From an uncultured Bacteroidales bacterium (GTDB taxonomy: Bacteria > Bacteroidota > Bacteroidia > Bacteroidales > UBA932), in contig ONFK01000032.1 in assembly GCA_900317065.1 (NCBI GenBank), positions 1 to 16,366 on the forward strand: a DNA stretch of 16,366 nt, read 5' to 3'. A program made the position numbers and the translations under genes. The notes beneath the pieces are model-generated. The model did not search any database, was not told the DNA's origin, and saw only the letters and a list, made by a program, of their open reading frames with translations. Below are positions 1 through 7,198 of the stretch, piece after piece (the stretch's first letter is position 1; each line of letters begins with the position of its first letter).

Positions 1-554
1 AGGTCGGCGATGACCTTGTCGCGGGTCTCCGCCGCACTCATTCTCGGAAGCACCGCTATGCGCTCCAGCACCTCGTCGTCGGTCACGTCGTCGAAGTAGA
101 AGGGCACGTCGCCGAAGAAACTGGTGAGGGTCCAGTAGTAGAAGCCGCGCAGGGCCTTGACCTCGCACAGCAGTTCGTTGCGCTGGGCGTCGGTAAGGAC
201 GGTGCTTTCCCCGATGCCTTTCACCGCGAAGTTGCAGCGCTGCACTCCGAGATATCCCTGCTGCCATACGTTGGCTCCGAAACGGGGTTTGACGGGGCTG
301 ATGTCGAGCTGCGCGTCGAGCGTACCCGAGGCGCACCAGATGACATCCGTAACGCATTCGGTAGCAAGGAAGTAGTTGTAAACGTATATCGATTTCAGCG
401 GGATGTAGCAGCCGTTCACCACCGACTGGCACTCCTGATAACTGCGGAAGAAGTTTTCGGGCGTACTCACCGCAGATGTCGATTCCTCGTCCAGCGAGCA
501 GGCCGAAAAAGCCGCCGCGCAGAAGATTGCCAAAATTATTCTGTATGTCTTCAT
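1..554 (-). CDS. SusD/RagB-like outer-membrane lipoprotein 2 (N-terminal part, cut by left edge)
   Basis: Reading the minus strand from the ATG at 554 gives an open frame of 184 codons that leaves the window still open. It begins MKTYRIILAIFCAAAFSACS, a lipoprotein signal peptide with lipobox FSAC and the modified cysteine at residue 19. The residues after the cysteine (SLDEE) are acidic, which in Bacteroidota fits export to the cell surface. The N-terminal SusD pattern follows: PENFFRSYQECQSVVNGCY, then an LLCEVKALRGFYYWTLTSFFGDVPFY segment (split here only for description: LLCEVKALRGFYYW followed by FGDVPFY), the classic alpha-helical TPR-like motif of the family. SusD proteins cap the SusC barrel and bind the substrate. 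The start lies 4 nt after the stop of the SusC-like gene upstream, the same spacing as in the other pair of this window. No clear Shine-Dalgarno is seen. About two thirds of the protein is missing, so substrate class cannot be judged. Confidence 0.93.
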   Translation of the reverse strand, partial: MKTYRIILAIFCAAAFSACSLDEESTSAVSTPENFFRSYQECQSVVNGCYIPLKSIYVYNYFLATECVTDVIWCASGTLDAQLDISPVKPRFGANVWQQGYLGVQRCNFAVKGIGESTVLTDAQRNELLCEVKALRGFYYWTLTSFFGDVPFYFDDVTDDEVLERIAVLPRMSAAETRDKVIAD

Positions 555-558
555 GATT

Positions 559-3500
559 CTAATATCTTACTTGAACGCTGAAAGTGATGGTACGTGCCTT
601 CGGATAGGCTCCGAGGTCGACACGGCGCAGGGTCGAAGAACTTCCTTCGCTCGAAACGTCGGGGTCGAATCCGTTGTAGTATTTCCAGAGATAAAGGTTC
701 TCTCCGGAAAGGGTGAAGGTTGCATCGCGCAAGCCGGAACGGGTCTTGCTGAGATCCAGGGTATACCCGACGCTCACGGTCTTGAGACGCAGATAGGAGG
801 CATCGTGGATCATGAAGTCGCTCGGGATGGAAACGTCGGTGTAGCAGGCCCTCGGAATGTTGGATTCCGGGTTGCGCTCGGGATGCCAGGCGTTGAGCAT
901 GTAACGGTACTGGTTGGTGTACATGCCTCCGGCCTGGTAGAACTCGGCGTAGTTGTAGATCTTTCCGCCCAGCGAATATGCGAAGTACACTCCGAGTTTC
1001 AGGTTCTTGTAGTAGAAGGTGTTCTGGAGTCCTCCGTAGATATACGGGTCAGCATTGCCCTGATAGACAAGGTCGTCCTGATTGAGCACGCCGTCATGGT
1101 TGGTGTCGTAGTAACGGGGGGTACCGTCGTCCCAGTTCGCGGTGGTGCTCACGTAGGTCCTTGTCACCTTGTTCCTTTCCCTCTCCTCGTCGCTCTTCCA
1201 GACACCGGCATACTGGAATCCCCACAGGGAGTTCAGCGGATATCCTTTCACATAACCATAGATCATGTAGGGGTTGTTGCCGGGGGAGTTCATCGCCGAC
1301 ACGAATTCCTCGGTCCCCACATCTTCGACGCGCTGGCAGTTGTGCGAGATAGTGAACGAGGTGGTCCACTGGAAGTTCCTGCGGGCCAGGTTCATGCTGT
1401 CGAAGGAGAGTTCAACACCCTTGTTGGAGATGCGTCCGAGGTTCATCAGGTGCGATGAATAACCTGTCTGGTTCGCCACCTGGACCGACAGCAGCAGGTC
1501 GGTGGTAATCGAAGAATATGCCTCCGCCGTCAGGCTGAAGCGCCCGTTCCATCCCGACCAGTCAATAGCGGCGTTGTAGGATGCCGTCTTCTCCCAGCTC
1601 AGTTCTGGCTGGGCGAGACGGCTGCGGTAAAATGCGACAGGCTGACTGTTGTTGAACAGATATCCGTCGGTCGTGCTCGAAAGCGCCGCGAGCGAACGGA
1701 AAGCGCTGATGGCGTCGTTGCCTGTCTTTCCGGCGCTGAGACGCAGGGACAGGTTGTCTGCCCAGCGTGCTCCCTTGAGGAACTCCTCGTTGGAAATGTT
1801 CCACCTGAATGCGGCGGAGGGGAACGGCGCCCATTTGCGGTCGGCAGCGAAGTTCGAAGCGCCATCATAACGCATGGTGGCGGTCAGATAGTAACGGGAG
1901 TCGTAGTTGTAGTCCATCCTGGCGAAAGCCGACATCTTGGCTTTTCCGGTCGTGGAAGTGGACGCGCTGTAGGTGTTCTTGTCGACCACCGCATTCATGT
2001 TGTTCCAGAGTATCTGGTCGTCCATATATCCCTTTCCGGTAAGGGAGAAGTTGTCGGTGTCGGAATTGTATACGGAAAAACCGACCAGCGGAACCAGGCT
2101 GTGCCTGCCGCTCTTGTATTCGTAGCGGGCCGTGGTTTCCGACGACATGGAATTGCTGTGGTTTTCGGTACGGGTGGCCTGTCCTCCCTCGTCCGCAGTC
2201 TTTGCGGGGAGATTCCCGGGGATATAGCGATACCCGGAACTGAAGTACAGATAGTACGAGAAGATGCTCTTGACGTGCAGGTTCTTCACCGGCGTGAGCT
2301 CGGCCTCGAACGAGTTGTTTATCGAATTCCTCTCAGTATAATGGGTGTTGAGGTCTATCAGCACGCGAGGAGTGTTGATGCGCTGGCCCAGGTTGTAGAG
2401 AGGGTTCTCGATGTCGGTCACCTTGATCATCGGCGACAGGTACTGTGCTGAATTCCACCACGAAGTTCCACCTATGGAAGCCTTCGTTTCGTCGGTATGG
2501 CGGAAGGTATAGGAGCCGTTGTAGCCTACTTTGAGGATGGAGAACAGCTGGCGGTCGAGTTTTATGCGGCCGGTGAAACGCTTCTGGCCGCTGTCCTGGA
2601 TGATACCCTCTGTGTCGTTATAGGAGAGCGACACGTAGTAGTCGTGTTTCTGGTCTCCTCCCATAACGGACAGGGCGTAATTCTGGACGATTGCGGTACG
2701 GGTGATTTCCTTGATCCAGTCGGTGCCTTCTCCGAGGCTGAGGGGATCCTTGTAAACGGATTGTGACAAGGGTGTGCCGGCCCCGACCGAAGAGTGGGAA
2801 GGGTCTTTCCCGAAGTAAGCATAGTCGTTGCGGTAGAGGGCGAATTCCGAAGCGTTCATCAGATCCAGCGACTTAGGCAGACGGCTGACTCCGAAATCGG
2901 CCTTGAACGAAATCCTGGGCTTGTCGCCCGAATTCGAACCGCTCTTGGTCGTTATGATAATGACACCGTTGGCTCCGCGGGATCCGTAGATTGCGGTGGA
3001 GGAAGCGTCCTTCAGCACGGAAATGCTCGCGATGTCGTCGGAGTTGATGTCGTTGAGGTCGTTGATGGCATCGATTATGCCGTCGACCACTATCAGAGGT
3101 TCATTCGAAGCGGAGATGGAACGGGTTCCGCGGATTCGGATAGTGGTGGTCGAACCCGGAGCGCCGTCGGTTGACATGAAGTCGGCGCCGGCAATCCTGC
3201 CCTGAAGGGCGTTGTCGATGGAGAGGACCGGGGTGCTCTTGACATCTTCCATCTTTACGTTCGCCACCGAACCGGTAAGGTCGGTTTTCTTCGCGGTGCC
3301 GTATGCGATTACAACCACGTCCTCGAGTACGTTCTTGTCTTCGGCCAGGGTGAAGTTGATTACGGTCTGCCTGCCCACCTTTATTTCTTGGGGTACATAT
3401 CCCATGTAGTCTGCGACCAGTACGGCGGATTCCGCAGCAGTGATGGTGTATTTTCCGTCCATGTCGGTCAACACGCCGTTGGAACTGCCCTTTACCATCA

Positions 3501-3630
3501 CCGTCGCCGCAGGCAGGGGCATGCCATCGGTATCGGTCACCACGCCGCTCAGCTGATGCTGTGCCGCGGCAGACCATGCGGTGAGCGCGAACACCAGCAG
3601 CGCAGTAATTGTTTTTCTCATCTTATTCAT
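559..3630 (-). CDS. SusC/RagA-like TonB-dependent outer-membrane transporter 2 (no STN domain)
   Basis: TonB-dependent importer of about 1023 residues, a normal length for SusC. Order of parts: signal peptide 1-24 ending AAAQ; carboxypeptidase-regulatory-like beta domain about 28-95 (GVVTDTDGMPLPAATVMVKG); TonB-box-like EDVVVIAYG near 103-111; plug domain about 115-233 with IRIRGTRS, PLIVVDG and LKDASSTAIYGSRGANGV; then the 22-strand barrel, ending in an aromatic-rich strand (FSVQVRY). It should carry large oligomeric substrates across the outer membrane using TonB energy, with the SusD-like lipoprotein encoded 4 nt downstream as its lid. The open frame also contains a TTG at 3636, but an AAAAGGA Shine-Dalgarno six bases before the ATG at 3630 favours that ATG. 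It lacks the N-terminal STN domain found in the other SusC-like protein, so it probably transports without signalling to FecR. Family is certain; substrate is unknown. Confidence 0.96.
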   Translation of the reverse strand: MNKMRKTITALLVFALTAWSAAAQHQLSGVVTDTDGMPLPAATVMVKGSSNGVLTDMDGKYTITAAESAVLVADYMGYVPQEIKVGRQTVINFTLAEDKNVLEDVVVIAYGTAKKTDLTGSVANVKMEDVKSTPVLSIDNALQGRIAGADFMSTDGAPGSTTTIRIRGTRSISASNEPLIVVDGIIDAINDLNDINSDDIASISVLKDASSTAIYGSRGANGVIIITTKSGSNSGDKPRISFKADFGVSRLPKSLDLMNASEFALYRNDYAYFGKDPSHSSVGAGTPLSQSVYKDPLSLGEGTDWIKEITRTAIVQNYALSVMGGDQKHDYYVSLSYNDTEGIIQDSGQKRFTGRIKLDRQLFSILKVGYNGSYTFRHTDETKASIGGTSWWNSAQYLSPMIKVTDIENPLYNLGQRINTPRVLIDLNTHYTERNSINNSFEAELTPVKNLHVKSIFSYYLYFSSGYRYIPGNLPAKTADEGGQATRTENHSNSMSSETTARYEYKSGRHSLVPLVGFSVYNSDTDNFSLTGKGYMDDQILWNNMNAVVDKNTYSASTSTTGKAKMSAFARMDYNYDSRYYLTATMRYDGASNFAADRKWAPFPSAAFRWNISNEEFLKGARWADNLSLRLSAGKTGNDAISAFRSLAALSSTTDGYLFNNSQPVAFYRSRLAQPELSWEKTASYNAAIDWSGWNGRFSLTAEAYSSITTDLLLSVQVANQTGYSSHLMNLGRISNKGVELSFDSMNLARRNFQWTTSFTISHNCQRVEDVGTEEFVSAMNSPGNNPYMIYGYVKGYPLNSLWGFQYAGVWKSDEERERNKVTRTYVSTTANWDDGTPRYYDTNHDGVLNQDDLVYQGNADPYIYGGLQNTFYYKNLKLGVYFAYSLGGKIYNYAEFYQAGGMYTNQYRYMLNAWHPERNPESNIPRACYTDVSIPSDFMIHDASYLRLKTVSVGYTLDLSKTRSGLRDATFTLSGENLYLWKYYNGFDPDVSSEGSSSTLRRVDLGAYPKARTITFSVQVRY

Positions 3631-3636
3631 GTCCAA

Positions 3637-3643
3637 TCCTTTT
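3637..3643 (-). promoter_or_regulatory. Ribosome binding site of the second SusC-like gene
   Basis: On the minus strand AAAAGGA lies six bases before the ATG at 3630 and overlaps the TAA stop of the upstream lipoprotein gene (3642-3644). It is the clearest Shine-Dalgarno in the window, where most genes have none. It decides the start in favour of ATG 3630 over the TTG at 3636, and its overlap with the preceding stop suggests translational coupling. Confidence 0.6.
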
Positions 3644-4685
3644 ATTCAGAGTAAAACCTGTTCCGGCCGCTTCCGCCGTTGGCGGCGAAGAGGTCTTCGT
3701 CGAAACCGTCAATCAGGCGTACCACGGAAATGTTGTCGACGTACAGGCGGGCGTTGCCGCTGCCGTCTTCCGTTCCGGAGCAGATGCGGAATCGCGTCCG
3801 GGTCGTGAGGGGATTGTTCTCGGTCCCTGCCACGAATACCATGTAATGGCCTTCTTCGCCTATGTATGGAGCCTCCAGCTGCAGCACGGTCTTCGCGGCG
3901 GCGACGTCATCCCGGAGATACCCTCCGTCAAGCACTTCCACCGTGAATCTGTTCTGGTCTTTCTGCGTGCCGTCGGCTGATTTCCATGCCGCCGCATCAA
4001 AGGTCAGCATCAGCAGGGAATCGCTCCTGAAACCCTCGTCGTAAGGGGTATAGATGCATCCGCGATGGCCTTCATCGTCGCCGAGTTTCACAAGTCCGGC
4101 TTTTCCATAGCAGCGGGAGAGAGTGTCGGGGCTTACCGGTGCGGATGTGAAGCCAAGCCCCTTGAGCTGGGTAGTCCAGGAAGATATCTCGGTCTCACCG
4201 GCAGTCTCATAAGGGCTCTCCGAACCGTAGACAAGTTCGTCGAAGCGGCTTCCGACTCTCTCGTATGCGCCTTGATATACGGGCAGGAAAACTCCCAGGG
4301 AGGCCTCTGGTTTGACTATCGAGAGCGTCCCGCCCCGCCTGGAATAAAGCGGGTATTCTGCCCTGTCGGAGTAAGCAAGGCTCACCTTGAACAAGCCGTC
4401 GGAGACCTCTTCGCAGGCCGTAACTTCAGCCCAGGGGCGCGGGGCGGCATCCTGCCAGAAGGCCTTGAAATCCGACACGTTGGTGCGTACATAGAAATCC
4501 TGCGTGCCGGCCTTGACGCTCACGCAGAATTTGTCGAGCGGGGCCTCGTCGTCGCAGGCCTCCGAACTCCATACCTCCATGATCTCGCTCCGCACGGCGT
4601 TGGAATCCTTGTCGCCGCACGACTGCAGCAGCAGCGCGAACGGAACGGGAAGGAGGAATTTCAATAAGTGCATATTCATAGTCAT
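3642..4685 (-). CDS. Hypothetical surface lipoprotein, possible substrate-binding accessory protein
   Basis: A 347-residue lipoprotein whose function I do not recognise. Residues 1-23 form a signal peptide with the lipobox LLQSC and the modified cysteine at 23, followed by GDKDS, compatible with surface display. Residues about 35-140 look like one beta-rich domain. The rest, from RFDELVYGSESPY to the end, resembles a jelly-roll: it closes with RLYVDNISVVRL, similar to the FWLDNLLVRR that closes the middle domain of the EEP lipoprotein encoded just upstream. No catalytic motif is visible. Its position between the EEP lipoprotein (7 nt upstream) and the second SusC-like gene (11 nt downstream) fits an accessory surface-binding protein of a SusCD locus, but that role is inferred from context only. 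Alternative ATGs at 4679 and 4673 would only shorten the signal peptide. The C-terminus is rich in Gly, Ser and Arg. Confidence 0.85.
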   Translation of the reverse strand: MTMNMHLLKFLLPVPFALLLQSCGDKDSNAVRSEIMEVWSSEACDDEAPLDKFCVSVKAGTQDFYVRTNVSDFKAFWQDAAPRPWAEVTACEEVSDGLFKVSLAYSDRAEYPLYSRRGGTLSIVKPEASLGVFLPVYQGAYERVGSRFDELVYGSESPYETAGETEISSWTTQLKGLGFTSAPVSPDTLSRCYGKAGLVKLGDDEGHRGCIYTPYDEGFRSDSLLMLTFDAAAWKSADGTQKDQNRFTVEVLDGGYLRDDVAAAKTVLQLEAPYIGEEGHYMVFVAGTENNPLTTRTRFRICSGTEDGSGNARLYVDNISVVRLIDGFDEDLFAANGGSGRNRFYSE

Positions 4686-4692
4686 ACGTTGA

Positions 4693-7188
4693 TTATTTCA
4701 TTCTGAAGTCCACCATCACGGGGCGGTGATCCGACGGGTAACACAGATATCCGGCGACACCGTCGACCTGGTAGGGATCGGCCCAGGAATCAGTGAGTAT
4801 CACGGCATTCGCCACACGTCCGTACATCTGCTCCGAAGCGAACATGTAGTCGACGCGGCTGGTGGCGGAGCAGGTGGATGTCATGAAGGCTCCGGGGTAC
4901 TGCTCCGCAATTATGTCCCTGTATTCCGTATTGTCGAGTATCTGCTTCTGGGCCAGATACTTGGTAGTGGACGCGCCGAGCTTGTAGTAGAAATCGTCGT
5001 TGGGCGACTGGGAGTTGAAGTCTCCCATCATTATCCAGTTTTTGACCCCGGCGTATTCCGGATTGTTGATGGTCTGGGAAATCACATATTTCACCTCGTG
5101 CTCGCGGTAGTAATCTCCGCCGTGCGCCGCTGCCGAAGCGTCCCTCTCGTCTACCGGCACATCGGCCGCATAGGCCTGTGCATAGGGGTGCAGGGTCACT
5201 ATGTAAATATCCTCTCCGGCCACGTTGATGCGGAAGAGTCCCGCACCGCTCACGACCGGACGGCCGGCTTCGTCGGTATCGGTGATTCTCTTGAGCGTGG
5301 TGATGCTGTAGCGCGAAGTTATCGCCTGGGGGTAGTTGTTGCGGTCTCCTCCGAGAGCATAGTAACTGTGGTTGTATCGCGGGTAAAGCGAGGGCCATGC
5401 GTTGGTCAACATGGTGGCTTTTTCGGCCTTCGTGAGGTAGGTGCCGGCAGCGTTGAAGATGGATCTTGCTTCGCACCAGACACAGACGTCCGGGCTGTAA
5501 CGCTTGATCCACGCAACGAAATTGTCGTAGTTGTTGTACTGGTCGGCCCACATTCCGTCCTGAATGTTCCAGTACAGCACCCGGAAGGTTCCGTTGTCGC
5601 GCGTCCTGCGGTCCTTCGTCCTGCGGACCAGCAGGTTGTCGAGCCAGAATCCGTGCACTCCCTTGCCATCGTCCGCGGTCGTCACGCTGAAGTAGGTCGC
5701 ATCGTTCGCGTTCCGTATCTTGATCTCTGCGTGATGCCAGGTCTTCTTCGATGCCATGGAACCCGTTGCGTACCTGGCCGGAGCAAGGTTGATGGTATGC
5801 GTAACTCCTATATATCCTGTCCCCTGGCCAAAGTTCTCCAGATGCTCTCCGTCAACCTGCACGGATTCCACGAATCCTCCGTTCACGACCTTGACATTGA
5901 GAAGATCCTTGAATCCGGGAGCAAGCACGAAATCGAAGCTGAACGAGAGATCGCACAGTCCGCCTATTTCATTTTTCAAAGGAACCGTCTGCCAGATACC
6001 CCGGTATTCGTCTCCCGTCCCGAGCGCTACATATCCGGGATGCTCTTGACATCTGTAAAGGAATCTGTAGCCTCCGAAATTGCGGCTTGCAACATAGGCG
6101 GAACTCATCTTGTGGGCCTGCTCGACCGTCCTCCCGCTCACATCCATGAATACCGCAGGCTGGATATATCCTGTTCCGGGCTGGTTGTAGGGGACGGTCG
6201 CAAGGGCGCGTTCGTTGCCCCTGAGGGTGGCGTCGGCATCAGTTCCGGGATCCTTGTCAACCGGAGCGAATCCTACTCCGTTGCTTCCGCTTACCACATC
6301 TCCTCCCCATACGCAGTTGTCGAATCCTTCATAAAAGATTACATCTTCTTCGGGCTGCCAGTCGAAACTCTGCGAAAACACCTGGTCCGCCTGCAGGGAA
6401 GTCAGGTCCAGATGCAGTGTCTGCATGCGGTGCGCGGCATCCGAAACCGTGACGTCAAGCCCCTGGGGATAGTCTCCGGCGGCGACCAGAATATTGTATT
6501 TGCCATCGTTAGATCCCGTGCAGTTCAGGCTGACCCACGGGAAGCCCTTGCTTATGTTGTTGGCCTGCTTGGATATCATGTAATTCCCGGATCCGGACAG
6601 AAAAGCCCCGGCTGGGTTCACGGCTTTCACCGAAACGAGTTTGGAAGCGCCGCCGATATCCAGCGAAAGCATGCCGCACCCCGGCGACAGATACAGCACG
6701 TTCCCGTTCGCGACGTTGTAGGATGCGAACAGGGGCATGGACGCGGCGTCGTCCTTCGCCGAACTTTGGAATTGGCCCGGGGGCAGTATCAGACCTATGT
6801 ATGGAGATGAGCCGTAATAGGTTTGCGAAGCACCGGAAACCACGGAAGCGTTGTAGAGCGCCGCAGGATTGACGGCCACTTCTGCAAAGGACCTGCCTTC
6901 TTCGTCCGAAGTCACATCGTACTCTTTTCCGCCTACTGTCAGGGTGTGGTCTTTTGTAAGATCAGCCTTCACTCCGAGGGTACGGAAGATTCCATCCTCC
7001 TTGAAATCAAGATAGAACCTTACTTTTCCGTCCACTGTCCGGATAGGGTCGCCGGGCTTTATCCCTGCCTGCTGAACGGGGGTCCCGGGCTCCTCCGGAT
7101 TGTCTTCACCTCCATTTTCCGGTTTGCTGCACGAAAAGAGCAGCACGGCGGAAAGGCAGAGGAATAAGAATGTTTTTCTGATTGTCAT
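4693..7188 (-). CDS. Large surface lipoprotein with C-terminal endonuclease/exonuclease/phosphatase (EEP) domain
   Basis: About 831 residues from the ATG at 7188. It starts MTIRKTFLFLCLSAVLLFSC with the lipobox cysteine at residue 20. A Pro/Glu-rich spacer and a beta-rich region (about 45-280) follow, then a jelly-roll-like domain (about 284-523, FYEGFDNCVWGG to FWLDNLLVRR), a basic linker with a duplicated RRTKD/RRTRD, and the EEP domain (about 534-831). All hallmark residues of the metal-dependent EEP (DNase I-like) fold are visible: WNIQ (N541), CEA (E573), TLHP (H667), MGDFN (D723, N725), RVDYMF (D780) and SDHRP (D820, H821). The family cleaves phosphodiester or phosphomonoester bonds in nucleic acids, inositol phosphates or phospholipids; the substrate cannot be read from sequence. 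An ATG at 7206, overlapping the SusD 1 stop, is possible but would give an acidic pre-segment (MNKKDD) before the signal peptide, so 7188 is preferred. It is the only evident hydrolase of the operon. Confidence 0.93.
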   Translation of the reverse strand: MTIRKTFLFLCLSAVLLFSCSKPENGGEDNPEEPGTPVQQAGIKPGDPIRTVDGKVRFYLDFKEDGIFRTLGVKADLTKDHTLTVGGKEYDVTSDEEGRSFAEVAVNPAALYNASVVSGASQTYYGSSPYIGLILPPGQFQSSAKDDAASMPLFASYNVANGNVLYLSPGCGMLSLDIGGASKLVSVKAVNPAGAFLSGSGNYMISKQANNISKGFPWVSLNCTGSNDGKYNILVAAGDYPQGLDVTVSDAAHRMQTLHLDLTSLQADQVFSQSFDWQPEEDVIFYEGFDNCVWGGDVVSGSNGVGFAPVDKDPGTDADATLRGNERALATVPYNQPGTGYIQPAVFMDVSGRTVEQAHKMSSAYVASRNFGGYRFLYRCQEHPGYVALGTGDEYRGIWQTVPLKNEIGGLCDLSFSFDFVLAPGFKDLLNVKVVNGGFVESVQVDGEHLENFGQGTGYIGVTHTINLAPARYATGSMASKKTWHHAEIKIRNANDATYFSVTTADDGKGVHGFWLDNLLVRRTKDRRTRDNGTFRVLYWNIQDGMWADQYNNYDNFVAWIKRYSPDVCVWCEARSIFNAAGTYLTKAEKATMLTNAWPSLYPRYNHSYYALGGDRNNYPQAITSRYSITTLKRITDTDEAGRPVVSGAGLFRINVAGEDIYIVTLHPYAQAYAADVPVDERDASAAAHGGDYYREHEVKYVISQTINNPEYAGVKNWIMMGDFNSQSPNDDFYYKLGASTTKYLAQKQILDNTEYRDIIAEQYPGAFMTSTCSATSRVDYMFASEQMYGRVANAVILTDSWADPYQVDGVAGYLCYPSDHRPVMVDFRMK
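5596..5625 (-). repeat. 15-bp tandem duplication in the EEP lipoprotein linker
   Basis: Two adjacent 15-base units (12 of 15 positions equal) encode RRTKD and RRTRD on the minus strand. They lie between the jelly-roll-like domain and the EEP catalytic domain, giving a charged inter-domain linker. The repeat keeps the frame. It may reflect a small slippage duplication. Confidence 0.6.
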
Positions 7189-7198
7189 ATCGTCTTTT

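Noticed and set aside
553..1458. Plus-strand open frame (about 301 codons) opposite the 3' part of the second SusC gene
   Set aside because: Antisense shadow of a definite SusC coding region; no motif, no start signals.
3631..3636. TTG start at 3636 for the second SusC-like gene
   Set aside because: It would leave no spacer after the AAAAGGA Shine-Dalgarno; ATG 3630 has a six-base spacer and a normal signal peptide.
4726..6810. Long plus-strand open frame (about 694 codons) opposite the EEP lipoprotein gene
   Set aside because: The minus-strand gene has a signal peptide, clear domains and catalytic residues. The plus-strand product is Val/Gly/His-rich with no recognisable motif or membrane/signal logic, and is explained by GC-rich codon use that removes antisense stops.
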